From contig JACKEI010000006.1 of the NCBI GenBank assembly GCA_020633075.1, positions 248,001-312,000 on the forward strand: a DNA stretch of 64,000 bases, written 5' to 3'. The notes under the pieces are model-generated. The model saw only the letters and a list, made by a program, of their open reading frames with translations, did no database searches and had not been told where the DNA came from. Numbering within the stretch: the stretch's first letter is position 1; the number at the start of each line of letters is the position of its first letter. The DNA comes from Sandaracinaceae bacterium. GTDB taxonomy: Bacteria > Myxococcota_A > Polyangia > Polyangiales > Houyiibacteriaceae. The position numbers were made by a program, and so were the translations under genes. Of the stretch, positions 53,544 to 61,886 are shown piece after piece.

Positions 53544-54482
53544 ATGCGCGTCATCGTCACTGGGGGAGCGGGATTCATCGGGAGCCACGTCGCGGACGCG
53601 CTGCTCGCGCGGGGACACGAGGTGTGCGTGGTGGACGATCTGAGCTCCGGTCGACGCAGCAACGTGCCGGACGCAGCTCGCTTCGACGAGCTCGACATTC
53701 GGGACGCGAGCGCCGTGGAGCGCTGCGTGAGCGACTTCCGGCCGGAGGTCATCTGCCACCAGGCCGCGCAGACCAGCGTGAGCGTCAGCACGCGCGAGCC
53801 GCTGCGCGACGCGGCCATCAACATCCTGGGGAGCCTGAACGTGCTCGGGGCCGCGCGCGCCAACGGGGTCGCGCGGCTCGTGTTCGCCAGCACAGGAGGG
53901 GCCATCTATGGCGAGGTCGCCTCACCGCAGCGCGCAGACACCAGCTGGGGGCCGAAGCCCGTCAGCCCCTACGCCTGCTCCAAGTTCGCGTTCGAGAACT
54001 ACCTGCACGGGGCGCGCGTGGAGTACGGCTTCGAGTCCACCATCCTGCGCTACGCCAACGTGTACGGCCCTCGCCAGGACCCGCATGGGGAGGCGGGGGT
54101 GGTCGCCATCTTCTGCGACCGGCTCACCACGGGGCAGGCCCTGCGCGTCAACGCCATGCTGGAGACCGGCGACCGCGGCTGCGTGCGCGACTACGTGTAC
54201 GTGGGGGACGTGGTGGAGGCGAACGTGCGCGCGGTGGAGGGGCGTCTGCGCGCGCCGGTGCTCAACGTGGGCACCGGCGTCGAGTGCGACACCCGCACGT
54301 TGGCCGAGACGCTCTCGAGGGCGTTCGGCGTCGAGCCCGCGCTCACGTTCGGGGAGCGCCGCGAGGGAGACCTGCTGCGGTCGGTCCTGGCGCCCAGCCC
54401 AGAGCTGGCGGACATGACGCTGGTGGGCCTGGACGAGGGGCTGCGGGCCACGGCGGAGTGGTACCGCACGACGGCGCGCTGA
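53544..54482 (+). CDS. NAD-dependent nucleotide-sugar epimerase/dehydratase (extended SDR)
   Basis: 312 residues from the ATG behind AAGGAG. TGGAGFIGSH nucleotide-binding motif, DDLSSG, the catalytic ASTGGAIYG and YACSKFAFE (Tyr-x3-Lys) are complete. The pattern is that of UDP-glucose 4-epimerase-like proteins (GalE/Gne subgroup), acting on UDP-linked sugars for envelope polysaccharide. It has no neighbouring glycosyltransferase. It is divergent from the ferredoxin reductase operon. Confidence 0.92.
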   Translation: MRVIVTGGAGFIGSHVADALLARGHEVCVVDDLSSGRRSNVPDAARFDELDIRDASAVERCVSDFRPEVICHQAAQTSVSVSTREPLRDAAINILGSLNVLGAARANGVARLVFASTGGAIYGEVASPQRADTSWGPKPVSPYACSKFAFENYLHGARVEYGFESTILRYANVYGPRQDPHGEAGVVAIFCDRLTTGQALRVNAMLETGDRGCVRDYVYVGDVVEANVRAVEGRLRAPVLNVGTGVECDTRTLAETLSRAFGVEPALTFGERREGDLLRSVLAPSPELADMTLVGLDEGLRATAEWYRTTAR

Positions 54483-54516
54483 GCGGAGACGCGGCCGGCG
54501 GGCCAGTCCGTGCGCC

Positions 54517-56421
54517 TCAGGGGTCTAGCTCGAGCTCCACCCGGCGTAGCTGGCCGGCGCTGACCTGCACGCTGCGGCGCTGCGCGGGGCGGTCGGTGCC
54601 TGCTGCGACCACGTGCCGGCCTGGCCGCAGGCTGACCTCCGTGGGCGCGCGACCCATGTAGCGGCCGTCCACCCAGACATCGCCCCAGGGGATGACCGTC
54701 ACCCGCAGCGTCCCCGGGCGTGCGTCGTCGACGACCTCGGCTGCTGGGGCGGGTGGCTCGTCGGCGGCTGGGTGGGGAGCGCCTTGCGCAGAAGCGGCTG
54801 CGGCAGGGGTGGGGTCGGCGGGAGCGCTCGCTGCGGCGGGCGGAGCGGCGGGCGGAGCGGCGGCGGGCGGAACGGCGGCGGCTGCTGCCACGGCCCGCGT
54901 CGCCGTGGCGGGAGCGGGTGCGACGGGCGCCACGGGGGCAGGCCCATCGCTGTGGGCCGCACGCGCCGAGCTGGCGAGGGCGTCCGCGCGGGCCGCAGGG
55001 GCCACTTGGTCAGCGGTGGCGGGCACAGCGGACACCGCAACGGCGGTCCCCGTGGCTGGCGGGGTCGGGGTCGCGCCTGCGCCCGGCTCCGCCGCCATGA
55101 CGGAGCGCGCACCCGACGCCTCGGGCGCAAGGCCGGCGGTGGTGGGGGCTGGGCCCAGCTCCAACCACGTCCACAAAACGGCGACGAGCGCGACCAGCGC
55201 CGCCACGCTCGCCGCGAACCAGGCGGCCCGCGCCGGTCGGGTGCGTGGGGCGGCGACGAGCACGGGGGCGCTCGCGAGCTCGCCACCAGGCGCCCGGTCC
55301 GCGGCGGACGCAGCGCCTGCGTCGAGCGCGCCGGCCGGACGCGCGACCACCGTGGCGCCGGTCACGTCCGCGACCGTCCCGTCTACTAACCCTGCGCTGC
55401 GGATGCCCGCTGCGACCGCCCCCGCTGCGTGCGCCGCGCCCCGGGGCAGCGCCGCCGCCGGCACCGAGTCGAGGCGCGTGTCGCTGCGCTCTTCGCGCTC
55501 CTCCGTGACGTGCTCTCGCGTGTGGACCCCGCCGCGCAGCTCGTCCACCTGCGCCGCGAGCCGCCTGCGCGCCTGGTGCAGACCCGGGAGCGACGAGAGC
55601 TGCTCGATCAAGGCGGTCGCGTCGGGCGTGCGCTCGGCTCGGTCAGTCGCCAGCAGACCCTCGATGGCGGCCAACAGCACCGGAGGACTGCTGGCCGGAG
55701 CGAGGTCGCGTACGTGCGGCCTCTCCCCGGCGCCGATGCGGCGCATGATCTCCACGTCGTGTGCGCCGTGAAAGGGCCTCTGGCCGCACAAGCACTCGAA
55801 CAGCAGCACCCCGAGCGCGAAGAGGTCGGCGCGACCGTCCAGCTCTTCACCGCGCAGCTGCTCCGGGGACATGTACGCGATCTTGCCGCGCACACCCGTG
55901 CTGGTGGTGGGGGCGGCGCTGCTCATCACGCGGGCCACCCCGAAGTCGGTGAGCTTCACCTCGCCCGTGCGGCTGAGCATGACGTTGGCGGGTGACACGT
56001 CGCGATGCACCACGTCCCGACCCGGCTGATGCGCGTAGCGGAGGGCGTAGCCCAGATCCAGCGCCAGCCTTCCCACCGTGGGCGGGTCCAGCACGCGCCC
56101 AGGCCGTGACGCCAGGAAGTCACGGAGGTCCACGCCGTCCACGAGCTCCAGGGCGAGGTACTTGGCCCCCTCCACGTCACCGAACTCCACCACGCTGACG
56201 ATGCCCGTGAAGCGCAGGGTGGACGCGATGCTGGCCTCCCTCTCGAACTGCCGCAGGAAGCTCGGGTCAGCGGCGAAGGCCGGCAGGACGCGCTTCAAGC
56301 AGACGCGCTGCTCCACGCCGTGGAGCCCCCGACGCAGCGCGAGGAAGGTCTCGGCCATGCCGCCGACCCCGAGCCTGCGCACGATCTCGTAAGGACCGAA
56401 GGCGCGTGTGTCCGTCTCCAT
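54517..56421 (-). CDS. Ser/Thr protein kinase with C-terminal PEGA domain
   Basis: 634 residues. The Hanks-type kinase domain (about 8-275) has GVGGMAETF, the VAIK-type Lys in CLKRVLP, HRDVSPANVML and DFGVA, plus SPEQLRGEELDGRADLFALGVLLFE. A long Ala/Pro-rich linker with one membrane helix (AAWFAASVAALVALVAVLWTW, near 395-415) leads to a C-terminal PEGA domain (GTLRVTVIPWGDVWVDGRYMGRAP). PEGA domains are surface-exposed or periplasmic. The HRDVSPAN form of the catalytic loop is common among myxobacterial kinases and is likely active. The ATG at 56421 is preferred over 56457. Confidence 0.94.
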   Translation of the reverse strand: METDTRAFGPYEIVRRLGVGGMAETFLALRRGLHGVEQRVCLKRVLPAFAADPSFLRQFEREASIASTLRFTGIVSVVEFGDVEGAKYLALELVDGVDLRDFLASRPGRVLDPPTVGRLALDLGYALRYAHQPGRDVVHRDVSPANVMLSRTGEVKLTDFGVARVMSSAAPTTSTGVRGKIAYMSPEQLRGEELDGRADLFALGVLLFECLCGQRPFHGAHDVEIMRRIGAGERPHVRDLAPASSPPVLLAAIEGLLATDRAERTPDATALIEQLSSLPGLHQARRRLAAQVDELRGGVHTREHVTEEREERSDTRLDSVPAAALPRGAAHAAGAVAAGIRSAGLVDGTVADVTGATVVARPAGALDAGAASAADRAPGGELASAPVLVAAPRTRPARAAWFAASVAALVALVAVLWTWLELGPAPTTAGLAPEASGARSVMAAEPGAGATPTPPATGTAVAVSAVPATADQVAPAARADALASSARAAHSDGPAPVAPVAPAPATATRAVAAAAAVPPAAAPPAAPPAAASAPADPTPAAAASAQGAPHPAADEPPAPAAEVVDDARPGTLRVTVIPWGDVWVDGRYMGRAPTEVSLRPGRHVVAAGTDRPAQRRSVQVSAGQLRRVELELDP

Positions 56422-56464
56422 GCCGGGCTCGTAGCAGAGGCCTCGAGTGTCGGCCAACCGACCA

Positions 56465-56478
56465 CATCAGCGCTGATG
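56465..56478. promoter_or_regulatory. Perfect palindrome between kinase and DUF1415 genes
   Basis: CATCAGCGCTGATG is a perfect 14-bp palindrome, placed 43 nt before the kinase start on the minus strand. A candidate operator in the divergent promoter region. Confidence 0.4.
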
Positions 56479-56568
56479 ACCTGACATTAGCGTATGTGTG
56501 GGCCAGCCGTGGCAACCGACTTCCTCGGGCGCGCTGCGCTGAAGTGGAACCTTGCTACCCTGCCCCGG

Positions 56569-57315
56569 GTGCACAGCGGCGACGTCACGAGCTCCAGCGC
56601 GGACCACGCACCGGCCATCAGCGGGGCCGCTGCCGAGGCGCTCGAGCGCGAAGCGATCCGTCTCTACGGGCGCTACGAGATCGAGGTCATCGAGGCCTAC
56701 ACCCTGTGCCCTTGGGCCGAGCGCTCGCGGCGCGAGGGACACACGCGCCAGCTGGTCCTGCTGGGTGCGCCCGTGCTGGAGACGGCCCTCGCGGCCATCG
56801 ACGTGCTCGCGCGAGACAGCTCGGTGGAGGTGGGCTTCCTGCTCTTTCCCACCTGCACGCTCCCGCGCGTCGCGTTCGAGCGCTTCGTCTCGGGCCTACG
56901 CGGGGAGGACCAGCAGCGGGGCGCGGTCTTCGCGGCGGCCGCGTTTCACCCCGACGCCCAGCCGGACACCAGCGACCCGTATCGCCTGGTGCCCTTCATT
57001 CGGCGCTCGCCGGATCCGACGGTGCAGCTCATTCGCCGGTCGGTGCTCGAGTCGGTGCGGCGGCCGGGAGACGGGGGCACGGGCTACATCGACCCCGCCT
57101 CCATCACGGACCTGGTCGCGTTCTTCCAGAACCCACCCAAGCCGCCGCTCCACGAGCGCGTGGCCCAAGCCAACCTGGAGCAGGTCACGCGAGTGGGCAC
57201 GCAGCCCATCGAGGAGATCCTGCGTGACATCGAGGAAGACCGCGCGCGCGCCTACGCGGCGGTGCTGGGGGCGGACCACCCCGCCGTGCACCCACCGTGG
57301 CGAACGTCGCCGTAG
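56569..57315 (+). CDS. DUF1415 family protein
   Basis: 248 residues from the GTG at 56569 (an upstream ATG at 56494 keeps the same frame and gives 273). The core is typical of DUF1415: YGRYEIEVIEAYTLCPWAERSRREG with a conserved Cys, VGFLLFPTCTLPRVAFERFV, AFHPDAQPDTSDPYRLVPFIRRSPDPTVQLIRRSVLESV. The function is unknown; family members are soluble and sporadic in Proteobacteria and Myxococcota. Convergent with the rhomboid gene, 13 nt apart. Confidence 0.85.
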   Translation: MHSGDVTSSSADHAPAISGAAAEALEREAIRLYGRYEIEVIEAYTLCPWAERSRREGHTRQLVLLGAPVLETALAAIDVLARDSSVEVGFLLFPTCTLPRVAFERFVSGLRGEDQQRGAVFAAAAFHPDAQPDTSDPYRLVPFIRRSPDPTVQLIRRSVLESVRRPGDGGTGYIDPASITDLVAFFQNPPKPPLHERVAQANLEQVTRVGTQPIEEILRDIEEDRARAYAAVLGADHPAVHPPWRTSP

Positions 57316-57328
57316 CTGGGCTGCACGG

Positions 57329-58192
57329 TCAGGCCGCGCGGTGCCGAGCGAAGCCGGCGCTGACGGCACCCCAGACCATGCCCAGCACGAGGCCGCCCGC
57401 GTGGGCCCAGTTGGCCATGCGGATGACCCCCGCGAAGCCGAGCAGCATCCACACGAGCATGATCACGACCGTGCTCTGCGCGGGGACGATGGGGCTCCGT
57501 GGGTCGAGGCGCCCGCGCACCCACACGAACCCGAGCAGCCCGTAGACGACGCCGCTGAGGCCCATGGCGCTGTGGCGCGAGATGAAGCCCTCGGCGAGGA
57601 CGCCGCCCACACCGAAGACGATGACCTGCAGCAGCAGGTACCGCGACCGGAAGTGGTACTCGATGGCGCTGCCCAGCTGATGCACCCACATGAGGTTGAA
57701 GATCAGGTGCATCCACCCGATGTGGTAGAAGACGGGCAGCACGAGCCGCCACCACTCACCGTGCAGGATCGCGCTCCAGTCGAAGCCGAAGAGCTCCGAG
57801 TAGAGCTCACCGACCTTGGTGAAGTACGCGACCATGCCGCTCAGCGCGATCAGGCCCAGGGTGACCGTCCCGATGGCGGGCGCCGTCCTGGCTCGCTGCT
57901 GCTCGCTCGCCGCGCGCTCCTGCCGCCGCTGCGCCTCCCGCTCCTCGGCGGTGATCGCGCGCCGCGTCACGCCTGCCCGAGCGGCCAGCTCGGCGATGCG
58001 CGGGTCGCGGGGGTCCGTGACGAAGGCGCTCAGGAGCTCCTCGGCCAGCGGCATGTCTGTCTGCGCATGAACCCACACGCCGAAGCTGCCGTCCGCTTCG
58101 AGCTTCAGGGTGGCAGGCACCTCGCCCCCGACCAGCGCATCACGCAGGTACTGCGCTTCACGGCGGTCGTCGCGGCTCGTCAGCTTTCGCAT
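57329..58192 (-). CDS. Rhomboid intramembrane serine protease
   Basis: 287 residues. After an N-terminal cytosolic part (1-100) there are six membrane helices with GWMHLIFNLMWVHQLGSAIE, GLSGVVYGLLGF (catalytic Ser in G-L-S-G) and HAGGLVLGMVWG (catalytic His). It should cleave transmembrane substrates inside the membrane. The start overlaps the cobU end by 13 nt. The N-terminal part resembles a small regulatory domain, but I cannot name it. Confidence 0.93.
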   Translation of the reverse strand: MRKLTSRDDRREAQYLRDALVGGEVPATLKLEADGSFGVWVHAQTDMPLAEELLSAFVTDPRDPRIAELAARAGVTRRAITAEEREAQRRQERAASEQQRARTAPAIGTVTLGLIALSGMVAYFTKVGELYSELFGFDWSAILHGEWWRLVLPVFYHIGWMHLIFNLMWVHQLGSAIEYHFRSRYLLLQVIVFGVGGVLAEGFISRHSAMGLSGVVYGLLGFVWVRGRLDPRSPIVPAQSTVVIMLVWMLLGFAGVIRMANWAHAGGLVLGMVWGAVSAGFARHRAA

Positions 58193-58770
58193 GAGCTCGT
58201 CAGCCTAGCAGCATGACCAGCGTCGTGCATTTCCTCGACCAGGGAGACCGGCCCCGGACGCAGGCGCACCAGCACGCCGAGCGTCGCCAGCAGCAGCTCG
58301 TCGGCCTCGCGGGCGAGGCGCTGATGGGCCCGACCGGCCACGTCGCGGAAGCGGCGCGCCAGCGCGTGCTCGGGGACGATGCCCATCCCCACCTCGTTCG
58401 TGACCAACAGGACCTCGCCCGGGACGCGCGCGATGGCCGCGACCAGCGCCTCGACGCGGACCTCGATGGCCTCGTCCGACAGGTACGCGAGCAGCAGGTT
58501 GGTGAGCCACAGGGTCAAGCAGTCGACGACCACGACGGCCGCGCCGTGAGAGGCGTCCAGCGCCGCTTCGAGGGCCACCGGGACCTCGACGGTGACAAAG
58601 GCGTCGCCGCGAGCGCGCTGGTGAGCCGTGACCCGCGCGCGCATCTCGTCGTCGAACGCGACCCCGGTCGCGAGGAAGCGGCGCTCGCCTACGTGGGTGA
58701 CGGCGCGCCGCTCTGCGTAGCCGCTCTTGCCCGACCGGGCTCCGCCGCCGATGAGGACCAAGTGCGCCAC
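58180..58770 (-). CDS. cobU: Adenosylcobinamide kinase / guanylyltransferase
   Basis: 196 residues. The P-loop VLIGGGARSGKSGYAERRA, ATGVAFDDEMRARVTAHQRARG, VVVDCLTLWLTNLL and VTNEVGMGIVPEHALARRFRDVAGRAHQRLA are diagnostic of CobU/CobP, which phosphorylates adenosylcobinamide and adds GMP, late steps of cobalamin assembly. No other cob gene lies nearby; the enzyme may act in salvage. It follows the signal-peptidase-like gene by 5 nt. Confidence 0.96.
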   Translation of the reverse strand: MAHLVLIGGGARSGKSGYAERRAVTHVGERRFLATGVAFDDEMRARVTAHQRARGDAFVTVEVPVALEAALDASHGAAVVVVDCLTLWLTNLLLAYLSDEAIEVRVEALVAAIARVPGEVLLVTNEVGMGIVPEHALARRFRDVAGRAHQRLAREADELLLATLGVLVRLRPGPVSLVEEMHDAGHAARLTSSCES

Positions 58771-58775
58771 GGGGC

Positions 58776-59393
58776 TCAGTCGATGACGTCGAGGAACCCG
58801 TTTTCGAACTCCAGGCGGTCGGGCGCCGGGCGCCAGCGCATGAAGACGTGCCCGATGCAGGTCGCGGCGTCCACGGGGCCGTAGGTGCGGCTGTCGAAGT
58901 TGTGGGGCAGGCGGTTGTCGCCCATGAGAAAGATGCCGTCTCGCACGCGAATGTCGCGGGCACGATAGCCCAGCTGGGAGTCCTGCATGATCGGGTGCTC
59001 GTAGATGCCCATGGCCTCCATGCCGAGGATCACCTCACGCGGCCGTGTCTCGCCATGCGGGGTGAAGCGGAGGGTGCGCTGCCAGTTGCGGTCGGGCGTC
59101 TGTCCGTCGATGCGCAGCTGACCGCGATGGGCCGAGATGAGCATGCCCGGACGCGCGATGAAGCGACCCACCACGTAGCCCGTCGACCGCGGGTGTCGGC
59201 ACACGAGGATGTCACCGAACTCCGGGGCCGCGTCGGTCTTCCACATGAGCACGGTCTCCCCGGCGAGGAGCGTCGGCGCCATACCGTCGTCGGTCATGAC
59301 CACGGGGGTGATGAAGAAGTAGCGGAGGAGACCGCCGATGGCGCCGAGGATGGCGACCACGACGACGAAAAACTTCAGGGCAGACTTGGTCAC
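58776..59393 (-). CDS. Signal peptidase I homologue lacking catalytic Ser and Lys
   Basis: 205 residues with an N-terminal membrane helix (residues 7-28). The S26 family fold is clear: the SMxPT region reads DDGMAPT, so the nucleophilic Ser is Gly (G37). The box VKRVxGxPG reads VVGRFIARPG, so the catalytic Lys is Gly (G76). The third family motif, GDNRLPHNFDSRTYGPV, is conserved. The protein therefore should not be a functional signal peptidase by the normal Ser-Lys mechanism and may bind substrates or act as an inhibitor. It starts the run of minus-strand genes with cobU and rhomboid. Confidence 0.88.
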   Translation of the reverse strand: MTKSALKFFVVVVAILGAIGGLLRYFFITPVVMTDDGMAPTLLAGETVLMWKTDAAPEFGDILVCRHPRSTGYVVGRFIARPGMLISAHRGQLRIDGQTPDRNWQRTLRFTPHGETRPREVILGMEAMGIYEHPIMQDSQLGYRARDIRVRDGIFLMGDNRLPHNFDSRTYGPVDAATCIGHVFMRWRPAPDRLEFENGFLDVID

Positions 59394-59456
59394 TTACACA
59401 GAGAATGAAGGGTTTTGTCGGTTCGGCCAAGTTCGGAGGGAAGCCAGCCGCGCGCG

Positions 59457-61886
59457 TTACTCGAGAGCGATGCGGACGCCCGCGCTGAGGGTGAAGCGGC
59501 CGACGGAGTCTTGGAAGTCGTTCGTCAGGCCGTAGCGCGCGCCGAGCGTGAACGTGGCCGGCCCCACCAACACGCTGAGCCCGAGACCAACCCCGAGGCC
59601 CGTGAACAGGTCACCGTCGGCCCGGCCAATGCTGCTGTCCACCTCGAGCCCGAGGTAGAGCTCGTCCACGAGCTGTGCGTCCACGCCGTACGCCGAGCCC
59701 CACAGGAACGGACCTGCTCCGTCGGCTGCGAGCAGCGCCCCCTGGCGGGTGCGCAACAGCAACCGGTCACCCGCGCGCACGCTGAGCGAGAGGGAGGGCG
59801 CGAGGCGCACGACGCCGATGCCTTCGCGCGCTCCACCGGTCGGGAACCACGCGCCGAGCTCGCTGTAGAGGGAGAGGTTCTGGCGCGCGAGGAGGCGGTA
59901 CCCCACCCAGGCGAGCAGGTCGCGGTCACCGCGCCGAGCTGGGGTGGGACCGCTCTCCACCACGTCGATGGCGTGCGCGACGCCAACGCGGAGCCCTGCG
60001 GTGGGCGCGGCCTCGACGCCCACGGTCGCGCGCCAATAGCCCTCGTCTTGCGCGAGCCGCCCCTGGTGGCTCACCACGAGGAAGCCACCGCTGCCGACGC
60101 GACGGTCGTTGACGAGGCCGAGCAGGCTCGGGTGAGCCGCCAGGCCAAAGGCCTCTTGGGGGCGCGCCGCCGCGACGAGCTCGACGTGTTCGACGGGCGG
60201 GGGTGGGGGCGTGACCGTCTCCGGAGGGGGCTCCTGAACGTGCACGGCCAGCTCGGCGAGCACCGTCGCCGCGCCGTCCACGTCGCCGGCATCGGGCGTT
60301 GGGGGCGGCACCGCGAGCGCGAGCTCGAAGTCCGTGGGTGCGTCCGGCCCAGCGGTCACCGTGACGACCATGCGTCCTTCTGCGCGCTGGACATCCGTGA
60401 CGGTGACACCCTCGGGGGCGAGCACCGTGAGCTGCTCGGGCAGCGGCCGCGTCTCGTCGAAGACGAAGGTGAGCGCGCGAGAGCTCCCGCGCACGAGGTC
60501 CGGCGCCGCGCCCGGCGCGACCCCCTCCACCGAGAGGGCCACGGCGTCGACTTCCACCGCGAGGGCCGGCTGGGTGGCTCCGGCTGTGTCGACGCAGGTG
60601 AGCTCGGCGCGCCCAGGCCGCTCGAACAGGCCACGTGCCACCGGCGGGGCGTCCGCGATGCTGCAGGAGTACCCGTCGGGGCTGAAGAAGCGCGTCCCGC
60701 GCAGCACCATGGGAGCGCTCGCAGGGCGGCCCCAGTCGCCTTCGGTGACCGAGCTGAGATCCGGCTCGGCAGCGCCGGGGGCTTGCAGGCCGACCAGCGA
60801 CACCGTGAACGGCACGCGCTCGCTCGGACGGCTCTCCAGGCGACTCGCGTCGATCGTGGCGAGCGCCAGGTAGTACGTGCCCGCAGGCAGGCGGTGGACC
60901 TCGAAGCGGGTGACCGTCGAGGGAGCCTGCACCGCCGCGATCAGCCCTGCGCCGTCGGGCTCCGTGGACAGCTCCACGCGGTAGTAGGCGGCGCCGCCCA
61001 CCTCACTCCACTCACCCACGAGCGTGCCGCCCGCCCCAACGACACCCACGACGTTGCGGCGCGTGCCCTCGGTGAGCGAGGGCGCCGCAGGGAGCGGCCG
61101 GGGGCGCGCCGGGCGCTCGCCACGCGCGACGGTCGAGCCATAGCCGGGACGCACGGTGACGGGCGCACCGGTGGCGCCGCGCACCCGCGCAGAGCCGCCG
61201 CTGTGGTTGGACACCACGCTGCTGCCCTCCCCGTCGACGCTCACGACGGAGGAGCCTCCGTCGAGGTCGGCCTGACCGCTCGGGGTGTCCACTTGCAGGC
61301 GCAGCGAGCCGAGCCGGCTCCGCAGCGTGCCCTGCTCCAAGGTCGCTTGGCTGGTGCGACGGCGCGCCGTGTTCTCGGAGCTGCCACCGTAGATGATCAC
61401 GAGGGTGTTCTCGCGCATCTGGATCTGCGAGTCGTCGCGGAAGGTGACCTCGGCGCTGGACGCTTCCTCGGTGCTGACGTGCCAGCCACGATAGAGGCCC
61501 AGCCCCCGACGCGCGGCCCGCCAGTCGGCCCCACCCGAGGCACGGGCTTGGACCTGACGCGCCGTGCGCGTCACGCGCGCATCGGGCGCGTTGCGCGAGC
61601 GCACAGGGATCGTGATGACCACGCCCGGACGAATGTTGCTCGCGTCCGAGCCCATCTGGGGGTTGTAGCGGTAGATGACCTCGTGGCACTGCCGCGGGTT
61701 CCCGAAGAAGCGCTGCGCGATCCCGTAGCAGGTGTCTCCCTGCTGGATGGTGTAGCGGATCGTCTCTTCGGCCTCGCCCTCCCCCTCACCGTCTTGAGCG
61801 GACGCAAACGAGAGGCCGCTCACCAACCCCAGCAGCACGAGGGGGAGAGCGCGAGGACCAAAGCGGGCGTGTGTACGTACCATCAT
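59457..61886 (-). CDS. LysM-FecR protein with C-terminal beta-barrel
   Basis: 809 residues. Order: signal peptide (1-30, ASAQ end), LysM domain (about 43-95, YTIQQGDTCYGIAQRFFGN ... IRPGVVITIP) that binds peptidoglycan, FecR-type domain (about 125-255, with VDTPSGQADLDGGSS), a Fn3-like/Ig segment (270-370), a proline-rich linker (PPPETVTPPPPP) and a ~210-residue C-terminal region of alternating strands ending in phenylalanine-rich/aromatic turns (FTLGARYGLTNDFQ ... RIALE), i.e. an outer-membrane barrel. It is co-transcribed after the kinase and cyclase genes and could be their envelope partner. No catalytic motif. Confidence 0.85.
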   Translation of the reverse strand: MMVRTHARFGPRALPLVLLGLVSGLSFASAQDGEGEGEAEETIRYTIQQGDTCYGIAQRFFGNPRQCHEVIYRYNPQMGSDASNIRPGVVITIPVRSRNAPDARVTRTARQVQARASGGADWRAARRGLGLYRGWHVSTEEASSAEVTFRDDSQIQMRENTLVIIYGGSSENTARRRTSQATLEQGTLRSRLGSLRLQVDTPSGQADLDGGSSVVSVDGEGSSVVSNHSGGSARVRGATGAPVTVRPGYGSTVARGERPARPRPLPAAPSLTEGTRRNVVGVVGAGGTLVGEWSEVGGAAYYRVELSTEPDGAGLIAAVQAPSTVTRFEVHRLPAGTYYLALATIDASRLESRPSERVPFTVSLVGLQAPGAAEPDLSSVTEGDWGRPASAPMVLRGTRFFSPDGYSCSIADAPPVARGLFERPGRAELTCVDTAGATQPALAVEVDAVALSVEGVAPGAAPDLVRGSSRALTFVFDETRPLPEQLTVLAPEGVTVTDVQRAEGRMVVTVTAGPDAPTDFELALAVPPPTPDAGDVDGAATVLAELAVHVQEPPPETVTPPPPPVEHVELVAAARPQEAFGLAAHPSLLGLVNDRRVGSGGFLVVSHQGRLAQDEGYWRATVGVEAAPTAGLRVGVAHAIDVVESGPTPARRGDRDLLAWVGYRLLARQNLSLYSELGAWFPTGGAREGIGVVRLAPSLSLSVRAGDRLLLRTRQGALLAADGAGPFLWGSAYGVDAQLVDELYLGLEVDSSIGRADGDLFTGLGVGLGLSVLVGPATFTLGARYGLTNDFQDSVGRFTLSAGVRIALE

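Noticed and set aside
54780..54900. GGCGGAGCGGC-type repeats as a repetitive element
   Set aside because: They code for the Ala/Pro linker of the PEGA kinase on the other strand.
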